From the NCBI RefSeq assembly GCF_033807715.1, contig NC_084599.1, positions 13,145,125 through 13,209,124 on the forward strand: 64,000 nt of DNA, read 5' to 3'. The DNA comes from Cololabis saira. Its lineage: Eukaryota; Chordata; Actinopteri; Beloniformes; Belonidae. This document shows, one piece after another, positions 33,095-57,763 of this stretch (position 1 is the stretch's first letter; each line of letters starts with the position of its first letter). The position numbers were made by a program, and so were the translations under genes. The notes under the pieces are model-generated. The model did not search any database and was not told the origin of the DNA. It saw only the letters and a list, made by a program, of their open reading frames with translations.

Positions 33095-36000
33095 TGGAGA
33101 GTGAATGCCTGAAGAATGAAGGAGATTTGTGCCGACAGAGACTGTCAAGAAGAAGACTCATGTCCAGAACGGTTTTGTTCTCAACACTGTGTTCTTATTA
33201 AATGTATATATTTGCTAGAGTTCTACCCATGTGGGTTTTTTTTAATGGCAATGCCATTTATCAAGAAAAGACTGAAACTGCTGTGCAGATTAAATTCAAG
33301 TTGACTTGCAGTTTCTTAGTGTCTCATGAGGCTCCTGAACAGGATCTGTCAACTGTCGTGCAGTTACTCTTGTTTATGTTGTCATGTGGGGCATCTCCAG
33401 ACTAGGGGAAAACCGTTCCATCAACATAAGATGTTGCAAAAGACAAACGGAACACCGGTGCCTTGTGGAAGTGAGAAATCCAAGGCTGACAACAGTTAAC
33501 AGCCAACTTGTGTTCAGCCTCTGATGTTTCCACATATAATAGCAGCCCTCAAAGCATATTATTTAACTCTATTTAAGCAGAGAAACACACTCAAGGCATT
33601 TATTTTTCCCCAAACCTTTAAAACACTAAAGATTTGTTTAAGATGACTTGCATTCAATTTTTATCTCATAAAATGTATACAAATTAAATGAGAACGGCCA
33701 AGGGCTAGAAATGTCCGTGACATAGTTCAGCATGGTGGTTTCTGAGAATATGGAAGTCCAGGCTGTGAAAGTAAAAACCCAATAAATGTATTCAGGAAAA
33801 ATAGTGATTATATATTGTTGTGTAGTTGGAAATGCAGGAAAGGTCATGTTGTTCAAATGTGAGGGCATGCAGCTTCAAGCTGTTCACAGTTACAGCACCA
33901 ATAGTGAGAGTTGCCAGTAAATGCATGCAAACTCTTGCCAATCTTTGGCCTGAAAACTGGAAATATTGTTGCATATGTATGTGAAAGAGCTAAACATGCA
34001 GCAAGCTTGAATTACACAGGCAGAGACCACTCCGAGCAGCCACCTAATGAACCCATCCACCTGGTTTCTTCATAGATCATCCCATGTTTATTGAGCAGAC
34101 ACGGATCACAAGAACGCCTTTGTTAGCGATCATCAATTATTATGTTAACTGAAAACCTCATTGATAAATTAAAGACACCAAGCTATATCATAATGGGATA
34201 CCTTACTGCTTCTCTTTTCCACAACTACACAGCTCTCCAAGGAAACATCTGCAGCACAGACTGGGATCCGTGTTTCCCATTACAGGTTTAGAGAGCTGAT
34301 TGGGGCATTTTAACGTCATGCAAACACAGAATGCAGTGGTAGGATGTGCATGCAGGACCAGCGCTACACTTTACTATTAAAAAGCTGCTGAGGGAGTGCG
34401 ATTTAGATGAGGCTGCTGTTGGCCTATTGCTCAGCAAACTGCTTGGGATAATTACTTATGAGTGGGCTGCTGTTGTTGCTGGGGTGGGGGTGGAGACAAG
34501 GGTCACACTGCTGTGTTTGAAAAGCTTTAGCAAATCACATTTATCTAAGTGCAGAAAAAAAGAAGGTTGACATATTTTATTTATCAATGAACTTGCGTGG
34601 CTTTAATCTTTTTATTTTATCATTGTTTTTTTTTTTTCTTAATGAATTATCAATGGTGTGGACGATGTTTACCAGTAGTGATAAGATGGAGCTCTATTTG
34701 GCCATTCAATTTCATGTAAACAGAACCAGCATGAATCATACATCATTCATGTGCTGTCTTTGTAAAAGACAGTGGTGAGCACTGCAGTAGACCATTTACT
34801 CGTCCGCCTACTCAGTGCAGCATTCATCGGAGGAAAAGAAACAAAGAGGATCAAGCAACTCAAGCTGAGATAAGATGAAACCGTGCCCAGTCTAAGCGCT
34901 CGGGATCAGACAGAATTCACGGTGGCACAGGCATGTCTTATTTTCCTTCTAAATCTGAGTGAGAGACGTGTGTGAGACTGTTTGTTCATGAGAAACTGAG
35001 TGAATGCCATACAGCACCTGATTAATGACCTGCGGTTCCCCCCGTGGATTTGGGTGTGAAACAGTCAGCAGAATGTGACATCGTCAAATGTTCTCTTTGC
35101 AGCAAAGTAACATATGTCAGTATGTCCAGTGCACAAAAAACCCACACTTTAAAACATGTATGGACCAAACAATGTTGTAGAACCTTCCTCCCTGCACACC
35201 TGCAATTCCTCTTCTGGATAATTAGCCCTCTGCTCAGGACGATTAAATCTCCATTTGGACTGGATTTACAGTAAGTCTTGGGGGCAGGCAGAGGGATTTT
35301 CAACATAACATGCACCGGTTAGTGAATTTAATCCTTCTCAGTGTTTGGATCTAGCTATTGCAGCTGAGATTATCTTCTCCTTTTGATAACTAAGAGACGG
35401 GATGGTGAAAAATGATTAGGCCACTGAATCTGACTTTCTGCAAATCTCCTTCCCAAATTCTTCTATTTTTTGATAAAGGAGGCAGCAAAGGAAGGAAGCT
35501 CCTTAAAGGGAAAGAGCTGGCTATATAGAGGTGCATTCTGACCAAGGATGCTTCAATTTGTATGAAAAAGTATTAATTATTGGTCAGGTGCAGACATCAC
35601 ATCGACGTCTCCAGTGACGTCAAGTTATTCATAAACCAATGCAGATGGATTTACAGCTGCAGATTACAACTTGTTTCAGGGGTGCATTGGTTACCACCCT
35701 TCAGATAGCCAACTTCTTTACCAAAATGTACTATAAGTCGTGTATGTATTATAGGATGAACATGTATGTCAGTTTTATTAAATACATTTTATTCATCATA
35801 TGTGAATGTGTGGCTGCATGTGCCTCTAATGTCAGGCAAATAGTTTTACGTTTGCATTAAAAGGAAAACAGTCATAAACAGATGAAGCTGGAGGAAGGAG
35901 GCATGCCACATTTGTTTCTTTCTAACATTAAAAACATCTTTCATGCAGTAATCATGGTGATTTCATCGCCTTTGAGTATATTCTACACAGCAGCTGTTTT

Positions 36001-37435
36001 TATTCAGCTGGTTATTTCTTTTCTTCTGTATTTGTCACGGTTTCAGAGTCTGCGTCATTGTCAAATTCCACCTTCTCTCACATTTCACTTGCAGTTTCAT
36101 TTCTAAAGAAATCTTTTCTTCATGCACTTATGGTCTGTTTTGCATTTTTCACCATACCTTTCTCATCTGTTAAGTAATTTGACATATGTGATATTTAAAA
36201 AAAAAATATGACAAATAGCAGAAGCAGTGGGTAAAAAAACAAACCATGATTGATCTTACATTGTTGTGCAGGAATTTAGGCCACGTCTCAACATTCTCAA
36301 CATTATCACCTTAGCTCATAGAGGTTTGCAGCAATTCTCTTGCATTTCCAATTTTCTTTAACTCAGCAGGCCACCGTATAGGTGTGGAGGTTATTTTACA
36401 ACGCTATAAAGTTTGTTTGGTCTCTCGCTTGGTCCTTCTTTTGTTTCCTTCTCCATCATTACTTTTTTGGTGTTTCAGTCACATCTTCCATGATATCAAC
36501 TGTTGTTCTGTGTGCTAGTTTTATTGTTTGTATGTAACATAGTGTAAAGTAATACAGAGCAGTAGCAAAAAGCAATCATGGCGGAAGTTACTCTGGCTGG
36601 TTTTTGCTGATAGTACGGACGGGAGACCGCTGCAGCTAGACAACGCCTCCTACAAGCAATCAAATATTCCTTCCAATAAAAAAAAAAAACTGATATTTTA
36701 ACATAAAAAAATATTTTGTGCCACATCAAGACCCTGTCATAATATTTCAAAGGCATTGAAGTCAGAACCTAAGCTCTCTCCTCAACCTATTCAAAGAAAC
36801 TGAACTTTACAAATCAATATTTGAACTCAGAATTGGCGATGCAGTTCTTGCAATTATGCATTTTTCTGAGCTTTGTGCTGTCTGACTAAAGAACTGACAA
36901 CCTGCCAACACATCTGCATTTATAGAAGGGCTCACTCTTGGTGACGATCATTTAATCAAGTGCATTTGATTAGCAACACCTGCTCCCCCAACCCCGTTCA
37001 ATCACATGGATGTACTTAGCTTTTCACACCTGCTTCTGCATCTTGGCTGTGCTTTTGCTTGATAAATAATTGCACTGTGTCACTGTGTCATGTTATGTCA
37101 TGTGATTTGTCATGTGGGACTGCAGCACATGCATTGTTTTTCACATTATTGCATCTAGTCATTGTTCCAGTTTTTGAGGGGGGTTTGTTGGATGTTTTGC
37201 TTTTTACAACCATACGTCAGAAATGAGACATGTTTATGTAAGCCTTATTTACTTACTTTTTTACTGTCAACTTGCAGATTCTTTATTACCTCTATTTCTT
37301 GGAAATTGATTGCAGGGGTTCTACATTCATAGGGTTGAAAAAACTAAACACTAATCTGTCACCATTTATGACTTAAATAAAGGCATTGCAAGCAAACAAA
37401 GAAATAAATACTAAAAGTACACATTTTGAGCAAAA
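33095..37435. other. intergenic between hapln4 upstream DNA and tm6sf2, no gene seen
   Basis: About 4.3 kb of mixed AT-rich DNA. None of the short frames shows a domain, a repeat family or paired splice sites. No RNA genes were recognised. Confidence 0.45.
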
Positions 37436-37441
37436 TAATCT

Positions 37442-37447
37442 TTTATT
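37442..37447 (-). terminator. tm6sf2: tm6sf2 candidate polyadenylation signal
   Basis: AATAAA on the minus strand, 90 bases past the tm6sf2 stop codon, within an AT-rich stretch. This distance is typical for a short 3' UTR. Confidence 0.6.
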
Positions 37448-37536
37448 TTGGCATTTAATATAGCATTTCTATTAAAACAGCTCGTCATGAACCATAAGAT
37501 TAATGATTAACTCTAAAGGTCATAGACAACTAAGTA

Positions 37537-49810
<12,274 letters not shown>

Positions 49811-49869
49811 CTCTTCAAAAGCTGTTCCGCCTCTTCCCTGCAGAATCCACAGATACTGAAGAGAAAACA

Positions 49870-50872
49870 CAATTACAAGTCCATTTGTCCGTCCCGTCTA
49901 CAGCTGATAGTGTCAGTATTACTGAAATGCCTGGGCAAGCTTAAATGTACTAAAAAAGATTAAATGAACGTATTTCAACATTATGTGATATGAATGTTAG
50001 AAAATACATTCCAAAATAGAAATCACAAATTAAAAAAGATAAAATAAAAATAACAGCAACAAAACTGAGCAGGCTCTTACCGTCTGGCTACCTCTTTGGT
50101 GGATTAACCAAATTACAACTGGCCTGGGGCACGCATGGCCTTTACTGGGAAAATAATAAAGTGGTAACAAAGAAGGTTTTGAGGGGGAGAGTTGTGCAAT
50201 TTGGTTTTGTCAGAGATTTACCTAAGTCGTATTAGAGGATAGGCCTACATTCCACTTCAAGCCACACTCATTCTTATGGTGCAAATAACGCTTTTTTTCA
50301 TCAAATCTGTGCATTGACCGCAATGCCCTCCCAATTACCAACAAGGCTGTATAGATGTGGTTTCATGGGATAAATCGGGTCATGGGACAGTTATGTAGGA
50401 GTAATACGGCCCAGCAAATGCAGCTGGTTAAAATCCCTTCCACTGCGGTGAACTTTAGCTGGAGTTTTGTAACCATGGCATGTATGTTTTTCCTACAAAT
50501 CTGATTTAGGCAACACGTAGAAACGGGTATCTTTGAGGGAGCGTTGGCATGTCTGCTGAGAATATATACAGACACAAACTTGAAATGAGTGAGTCACAAC
50601 AGCAAAGAGCTGAATATGCAAAAATGAAAAAAAGAAGAAGAAAACCGCAGACAGAATGGGAGTCCTGTAGCAGAAACTAGCAGTGCACAGCCTTTTTCCA
50701 CTCATTATTTAGATTCCTCAATGAAGGCCAATAGCTTGGCTTTATGTGCTTTCCTCCGCACCTGGGGCTTTTCTAGCCTTAAATAGACTTCAACATGCAG
50801 CTCACCTTAAGCCAAGTACTTTTAGAATCATTCCAGCAGGGTGTGCCAAAAGCCAAAAAAAAAAAAAAAAAG

Positions 50873-50921
<49 letters not shown>

Positions 50922-51800
50922 GCGAGAAAATATATATTCATATTTATGAGATTTAAAAATGTTATTTTTTTGTTTGTCATTAGCCTCTACCTGTGTTTTA
51001 TGTATGCCTTAAAAGACGAATTCAGTACATATTCTGCAAATTAAAAAGATCTAGACTGTCTGCTTATTGTGCATTGTTTGCATTTTATTCCTTCTAAATT
51101 AATTAAATAATTAGAAAAAAACAAAATGAATATAGAGTTCATGGTTTTTACTCCAAAAACAATCTTAGAAATGTAATTCACTGCTGTCTTTTATGAACAC
51201 TGCAGTGAATTTGAACAAATGAACAGCCACCCACCCACCCAAACACACACACATGCAGACGCCACCCTCTGCTTACCATCACCCCCCTTTGTTGGGAATA
51301 GAGAAAACTCTTATACCAGGAAGGCAGTGGCAGCATGTGTTTGCTGGAAACCTTTGGAGCTCTTCCAACTCTGTCATTCAATAACGCAAAAAGAACAGAC
51401 AAATGCCAAAATGAGATGATGACCTGCAGGAAGAAAATAAAAGCATGTACTCCATTTCACATCTAAAGTGAAACATGCTTTTAAATGCAATAACTGTATG
51501 CAGGGATGTTCACCAGTTTGCTAGATTGAAAAATAGGTGAAAATAAAAAGAAAGAAGGAATCATGCAAACCAGAAATCCTAAGAAGCTATGATGTTCAAT
51601 TCTTGTACAATATATGTTTTTAGTTTTATTTGCATTATTGTGCATTGAAATAGGTATTTCCAATGTTATTTTACAAATTTAGCTGTATGCAAGGCCGCTC
51701 CTGCTAAGTCACCTTTGAATTTATGTAGCAAGCAATTCTCATGAGTAATTCATTAACTTGATTACTACGGAAAGCAATAAGTCCGAGTTTTATCCATTGG
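49870..51800. other. tm6sf2 upstream DNA, no further gene seen
   Basis: Includes a probable 5' UTR acceptor near 49860-49871 and otherwise AT-rich DNA. A poly-A then (GA)n tract occupies about 50854-50925. No promoter was assigned. Confidence 0.4.
50854..50925. repeat. poly-A and GA microsatellite
   Basis: About 17 A residues, then roughly 20 GA repeats with one CA interruption. Confidence 0.9.
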
Positions 51801-52337
51801 TACGTGAAGTATAGTGGGTCATATGTGGAGCAATGTCAGCTGGTTCTCTGGTGCAGCCATAACAACATGAAGGACCATCTCCTAAGATCGGAAGCAGAAG
51901 TCTATCATCAACTCCATCCTCAAAATAGGCTCAGTGGAGGACGCATTTTGAGACTCTTAAGGAACTATATCCACCAAACCGATCCAGTTTGACACTGCAG
52001 TTATTAAGTCCTTCCTGTGCTTTTCTGTAAAAACCTGATTTGAAGTATTCACAGGACAGGATAAGGAAACAACAAAAAAAAATGCTTGCAGAGATACTCA
52101 TTGCTTCGTTTTTCGTTTGTTCTTGAAGACACAGTTTTATCCCGGAGACTTCAAAAGGCTGTATGAGGATTGATGAGGATTTCAAACTGACAGGGATAGC
52201 AGCTGAAACGTCTTCAAAAACAAAGGAAAAGGCAGTCCAGTTCCCCCATTTCAAGCCCTTGAGAATCGCAAAATAATGTTTTGCACTTTATCCTCTTTGT
52301 ACATAGATTGTCTGTTTTGTATTTTTTTTTAATTGTC
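51800..52337 (+). repeat. possible LINE-derived 3' region (weak)
   Basis: A short frame (51804-51992) ends ILRLLRNYIHQTDPV, and the following AT-rich sequence (ATCCTCTTTGTACATAGATT) looks like a LINE 3' UTR leading into the tandem array. No reverse-transcriptase core is seen, so the assignment is weak. Confidence 0.25.
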
Positions 52338-54080
52338 TGTAGCTAACACATGTATATATTACGTGCTTTGTCTATATATTGATCACAGTTTCTTGTCATT
52401 GTTTAAAACATAGTGCTAGACTGACACTGACCAAATTCCTCGTACTGTATGTGTGAACATCCTTGACCAATGAAGCTGTTATAAATTGGCAAAGGACAAA
52501 AATAATGTAGTTAACACATGTATATATTATGTGCTTTGTCTATAAATTGCTCCCAGTTTCTTGTCATTGTTTATTAATACATAGAGCTAGACTGACACTG
52601 ACCAAATTCCTCCTATGTGTGAACATCCTTGACCAATGAAGCTGTTATAAATTGGTAAGGGACAACAATAATGTAGTTAACACATGTATTATGTGCTTTG
52701 TCTATATATTGCTCTAAGTTTCTTGTCATTGTTTAATACATAGTACTAGACTGACACTGACCAAATTCCTCGTATGTGTTAACATACTTGACCAATAAAG
52801 CTGTTATTAAATTGCTAAGGGACAAAAATAATGTAGTTAACACATGTATATATTATGTGCTTTGTCTATATATTGCTCCCAGTTTCTTGTCATTGTTTAA
52901 TACATAGTGCTAGACCGACACTGACCAAATTCCTCGTATCTGTGAACATACTTGACCAATAAAGCTGTTATTAAATTGGCAAGGCAAGGCAAGGCAAGTT
53001 TATTTATATAGCACAATTCAACACAAAGTAATTCAAAGTGCTTTACATCGACATTAAAAGCGGCAAGACATAATTAGACAGTAAATAACAAATAAAATGA
53101 AATAAAATTATGAGAAAAGAAGGTAAAATAATAAAAAGCACAAGTTGCTGATTTAAGAGTATGTTTAAATAACAAATAAATTAAATAAAATGATAAGAAA
53201 AGAGGTAAAATAATAAAAAGCACAAGTTGTTAAAAATAAGGGCCGTAGAGTACAGCAGGTACAGCAGGGACAAAAATAATGTAGCTAACACATGTATAGG
53301 CTACATTATGTGCTTTGTCTATATATTGCTCCCAGTTTCTTGTCATTGTTTCATTGTTGTCATTGTTTAATACATAGTGCTGGACTGACACTGACCAAAT
53401 TCCTTGTATGTGTGAACATACTTGACCAATAAAGCTGTTATTAAATTGGTAAGGGACAAAAATAATGTCTAAACTAAAATAAAATTTGATTAAATCAATG
53501 ATTTAATCTGCCTTGAATAATGTAGTTATTACGGAGTTTGTACATCTTTACAGTTCCTTTACAAATAATAAGATGTAACATAGGGCTGTAGCCTAGTCAG
53601 CCAGTGTCCTCCTTTGACCACATGGAGCTCACTACTATGTTATAGTTATTTATTGAATAGAGCTTCTTTTTTTGTCTTTTTTGATTTTTTTTTTAACTAT
53701 ATGTTTATACACATTCTTGTCATTGTTTCATTGTTGTCATTGTTTAATACATAGTGCTAGACTGACACTGACCAAATTCCTCATATGTGAACATATTGAC
53801 CAATAAAGGTGTTATTAAATTGGTAAGGGACAAAAATAATGTCTAAACTAAAATAGTCTACATTTGATTAAATCAATTATTTAATCTGCCTTGAATAATG
53901 TAGTTATTACGGAGTTTGTACATCTTTACAGTTCCTTACAAATAATAACATAGGGCTGTATAGTAGTCAGCCAGTGTCCTCCTTGACCACATGGAGCTCA
54001 CTACTATGTTATAGTTATTTATTGAACAGAGCTTCTTTTTTTGTGTCTTTTTTGAATTTTTTTTTAACTACATGTTTATA
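52338..54080. repeat. satellite-like tandem array (150-190 bp and about 370 bp units)
   Basis: Units begin TGTAGTTAACACATGTATAT and contain GTTTCTTGTCATTGTTTA, AGACTGACACTGACCAAATT and CCAATAAAGCTGTTATTAAA. Copies start near 52338, 52507, 52671, 52831 and 53280. The last part (53465-54080) switches to a longer unit of about 370 bp, repeated twice, that adds CTGCCTTGAATAATGTAGTT and CCACATGGAGCTCACTACTA. A LINE tail is inserted at 52981-53265. Confidence 0.85.
52981..53265 (-). mobile_element. LINE 3' tail inserted in the tandem array
   Basis: It starts with (GGCAA)n, then AGTTTATTTATATAGCAC and AAAGTGCTTTACATCGACAT, the reversed tail of a common fish LINE. An A-rich region with an internal duplication (ATAACAAATAAA.TGA) follows. 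The array resumes on the far side. Confidence 0.6.
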
Positions 54081-54099
54081 CACATGTCACTCCCTTGTG

Positions 54100-54327
54100 C
54101 TATTTTAGTGGCCGTGCTCGACGAGAGGCCCTGCGCGTGACGACAGCGGCGGAAATATTTTCTCGCTGTTCAAAATGGCAGCGTCTCAATCAGGAAGTGA
54201 AGAAAATAACCACGAAGAATAAGTTGGATAAAATCCCCGGTATATTTCGCCTCGGCGAGGGATTTTTTCGCCCCAAATCGCCCGGCGTGCCTGTGGCTTG
54301 GATTGAGAAAGGAGAAACCCGTGCTTG
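54100..54327 (+). other. candidate promoter and non-coding first exon of an unidentified gene
   Basis: CpG dinucleotides become frequent at about 54110, and CAAAATGGCAGCG near 54171 is a YY1-like initiator context. A strong donor, TTGGTGAGTG, follows at 54327/54328. The only ATG frame from that context closes after 15 codons, so the exon would be 5' UTR. The plus orientation is set by the donor. No downstream coding exon was found up to 64000, implying a first intron of at least 9.6 kb. Mammalian synteny suggests a neighbour such as GATAD2A, MAU2 or SUGP1, but nothing in the exon identifies it. Confidence 0.4.
54175..54222 (+). CDS. short uORF in the candidate first exon
   Basis: MAASQSGSEENNHEE then TAA. 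The ATG sits in AAAATGG. If the exon is transcribed, this would be an upstream reading frame able to lower translation of the main frame. There is no evidence that it makes a functional peptide. Confidence 0.25.
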   Translation: MAASQSGSEENNHEE

Positions 54328-54393
54328 GTGAGTGTTATTGGGGGTTATCTCGACTCCGCGGAGCCTCGCAGCAGATGCGGTCCAGCCAGCACG

Positions 54394-54544
54394 TTAAGCC
54401 CTGATTTATGGTTCCGCGCTACATCGACGCAGAGCCTACGCCGTAGGGTTACGGCGTAGGGGACGCGGCGACGCGCACGTACTCCGCGTATCATACGCCG
54501 TAGGCTCTGCGTCGGTGTAACGCGGAACCATACATCCCCCTTTA
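54394..54544. mobile_element. palindromic MITE beside the CpG-rich promoter
   Basis: The left end CCTGATTTATGGTTCCGCGC and the reverse complement of the right end GCGGAACCATACATCCCCC form long inverted arms, with repeated CCTACGCCGTAGG motifs inside. It is rich in CpG and lies just inside the putative first intron. Confidence 0.75.
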
Positions 54545-55202
54545 CTAGTGCGGAGCGACGCCGGCGGAGCGGCTGCAGCCGCCGCCACCACAGACCTGGA
54601 GACGATGGAAAAACGTGTTCGCCGACTAATGTTGCACAAAACCCCGAGCCAGAGTTGTAGATATGTCCCAACTTTAGCGTGTATTTGCGCCAGTCGCCGC
54701 GGGGCGAGGTTGTAACTTGATTATAATCACTGTTATCAGCAAAATACTGCGCGTCGTCAAAAAACAACGCGAAAGCCCGACGATTTAAAGATCTACGTGG
54801 CCGGGTTTTATTGTTTTAGTAACTCAAAGAGGAAATCCTTGCCATCATGTCGACATCTCCGGGTTATTCTTAGCAAAAATGTCTCAAGCAACACACAGAA
54901 AAGACAAAGTGGGAGAACAGCTCCGAGCAAAGCTAACACGGCTAGCACTGGTATCTGTACAATAGACGGTCTTTATTATCAAACTATACGATCCTGCTGC
55001 TGTTTCCCTCTCTGGATGGAAACCCAGGGGAAATACGTGTGTTTGGTGGTTGTTTTAAAAGTGGAGAGGTACTTATTCTCCAACTCTAGTCGGGTACATT
55101 GCTGCTCCTCGGCTAGTGGTGACAGCCAAGCTCTGGTCTCTTTCCTTTGTGCTTCAGGGAGACACCGGAGCTCCTATTTACTTTGCTTTATTGGGAGATA
55201 TG
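54545..55202. other. CpG-rich then ordinary DNA, no coding exon seen
   Basis: CpG-rich to about 54720, consistent with a promoter CpG island extending into an intron. The frame 54797-55249 has no recognisable domain. Confidence 0.35.
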
Positions 55203-55556
55203 TATTGATTCATCACTTGGGACTGGGTTTTCTCTCACGCTACTTCTAGTTGACAGTCATTATGCGTGAACCTTAGTACATCACAGGGGCTTTAATTCCA
55301 AGAAAGGTCTCGGAGTAATTACTAGGAAGCTTTAGTTGGTAGAGAACTATAGAGAGTGATGGGAGTTGGAGGGGGGGTGGTGGTGGTGGTGGTGGTGGTG
55401 GGGGGGCTCAATCATAAACTTTGCTCAGCTATGTAATGGGCTGTAACTGTTGATTAAACGTTACACATTCTTTCAGTGTATTTCTAGATTTATATGGTAT
55501 TACAGTTCCAAGTCATATTTTTTTTTTTGCCAAGAGGTGGCTACGGTCTAACTCAG

Positions 55557-56052
55557 GCTGCGTCCGAAATTGCATACTTCCACCCTAATGAGTAGCAAAA
55601 ACAGTATGTGAGATTTTTTTGTGCGTCCGAAACATTAGTACGTACTCAATAGTAATCTCTATCCATACTCATTCCGGAGAAATTTATTAGTGTGGATTGA
55701 TGGACACTAGCTGAGAAGAAACTTCCCACAATGCAATGCAGCAGTGTTTGGTTGCTAAGTGACGTATATGTCATAAGTATAATAATATTATATAATATTA
55801 ATATTATAATATTCGTATATAGTAATATTATATAATGTCATCTTGTTTCGGCCAGGATAAACGGGAAATAGCGGAGTGGTGCGCTGCTACTGCTGCTGTG
55901 ACACGTAACTTCCTCCCAACGGCAGGAAGTGACTTGTGCGCTCTGAGTAGTACGTCCGAATTAATGCACACTACTGATATTTACTCAAAAGTGTGCCGAA
56001 CTTATGTATACTTTTTAGTATATACTGTTTAGTATGGCATTTCGGACGCACC
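55557..56052. mobile_element. MITE with TGCGTCCGAAAT ends, copy 1
   Basis: TGCGTCCGAAATTGCATACT at the left and the reverse complement of TGCGTCCGAAATGCCATACT at the right. The inside has an AT-rich palindromic stretch (about 55770-55835). It is a common fish MITE type; the superfamily was not assigned because target duplications are unclear. Confidence 0.8.
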
Positions 56053-56368
56053 GATTGATTCAGCAGTTGGTACTCGGTTTTCTCTCACGCTACTTGTAGT
56101 TGACACTGATACAAATCATTATGCGTGAACCTTAGTACATCACAGGGGCTTTAATTCCAAGAAAGGTCTCGGAGTAATTACCATGAACCTTTAGTTAGTA
56201 GAAAACTATAGAGTGATGGGAGTTGGAGGGGTGGTGGTGGTGGGGGGGCTTTAGTCTTTCCAATCATAAACTTTGCTCAGCTATGTAATGGGCTGTAACT
56301 GTTAATTAAACGTTACACATTCTTTCAGTGTATTTCTAGATTTATATGGTATTACAGTTCCAAGTCAT

Positions 56369-57763
56369 AGGCTGCGTCCAAAATTGCATACTTCCACCCA
56401 AATGAGTAGCAAAAACAGTATGTGAGATTTTTTAGTGCGTCTGAAACATTAGTACGTACTCAATAGTATGCTCTATCCATACTCACTCCAGAGAAATGTA
56501 TTAGTATGGATTGATGGACACTAGCTAAGCAGAAACTTCCCACAATGCAATGCAGCGGTGTTTGGTTGTTAAGTGATACGTATATGTCATAAGTATAATA
56601 TTAAGTATAATATTATTATATAATATTAATATTATAATATTCGTCTATGATAATATTATATAATGTCATCTTGTTTCGGCCAGGATAAACGGAAAAGAGC
56701 GGAGCGGTGCTGCTACTGCTGCTGTCATAGACATATATACGTAGACACCCCATGGAGCTGCTGCGATACGTCAACGACGTCGCCATATTGGATGTGGCAA
56801 GACTGCGCTGTAAACTAATACAAGTAAATTGACTTATTTTCATAAAATGCCTTTCTACAAAGAAATTTACGTTTTACGGCTCATTTATTCATTCACACAC
56901 GCACTAATACACGTGGGAAACAGTTAGGTACCAAATATGATATTTAATTTTCTCAGATGGCAAAAATAAGAACTTTATTGATCCCACATAAGAGTAATTC
57001 ATGTTGTATCAGCTATAGAGAACAAGGTAGTGCCGAAAAACAATATATATCCCCCCTCACAAAAATAAGAAAAATAGAGAAACATATTTTCTCATCAACA
57101 AAACATATTTAAAAATTTTCAAGTTTTTTTTCAAGTAACAAAATAACATATTTGAACCATTTTTCAGACAACAAAATAACATCTGAACCATTTTTCAGAC
57201 AACAAAATATCATGTTTTGTTGATAAGAAAATATGTTTCTCTATTTTTCTTATTTTTGTGAGGGGGATATATATTGTTTTTCGGCACTACCTTGTTCTCT
57301 ATAGCTGATATAACATAAATTACTCATGTGGGATCAATAAAGTTCTTATTTTTGCCATCTGAGAAAATTAAATATACAGTATTATATTTGGTGCCTGACT
57401 GTTTCCCAAGTATATTAGTGCATGTGTGAATGAATAAATGAGACGTAAACCATAAATTTCTTTGTAGAAAGGCGCTTTATGAAAATAAGTCAATTTACTT
57501 GTATTAGTTTACAGCGCAGTCTTGCCACATCCAATATGGCGGCAACGTTGACGTATCGCGACAGCAGCGGACAAGACCACTCGATGCGGCATCTACGTAT
57601 ATATGTCTATGGCTGCTGTGACACGTCACTTCCTCCCAACGGCAGGAAGTGACTTGTGCGCTCTGAATAGTACGTCCGAATTAATGCACACTACTGATAT
57701 TTACTCAAAAGTGTGCCGAACTTATGTATACTTTTTAGTACTGTTTAGTATGGCATTTCGGAC
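56369..57763. mobile_element. MITE with TGCGTCC ends, copy 2, interrupted
   Basis: Same element as copy 1, but split by the 886 bp palindromic insertion at 56726-57611. Without it the length is about 500 bp, like copy 1. The right end reads GGCATTTCGGACTCC, slightly diverged. Confidence 0.8.
56726..57611. mobile_element. 886 bp near-perfect palindromic hAT-like element
   Basis: Left end CATAGACATATATACGTAGA, right end its reverse complement, flanked by the 8 bp direct repeat GCTGCTGT (56718-56725 and 57612-57619). The arms match for about 385 bp each around a centre near 57165, which holds a short direct duplication (ACCATTTTTCAGACAACAAA twice). The undisturbed site is visible in copy 1 of the host MITE near 55885-55905. 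No coding potential. An 8 bp duplication fits hAT; the ends are not the usual CAGNG. Confidence 0.9.

Noticed and set aside
52338..54080. CRISPR-like regular repeats
   Set aside because: Units are contiguous satellite copies of 150-370 bp without unique spacers, and the genome is eukaryotic.
54797..55249. 150-codon frame next to the CpG-rich block
   Set aside because: No recognisable domain, and its end overlaps the tandem-triplicated non-coding segment.
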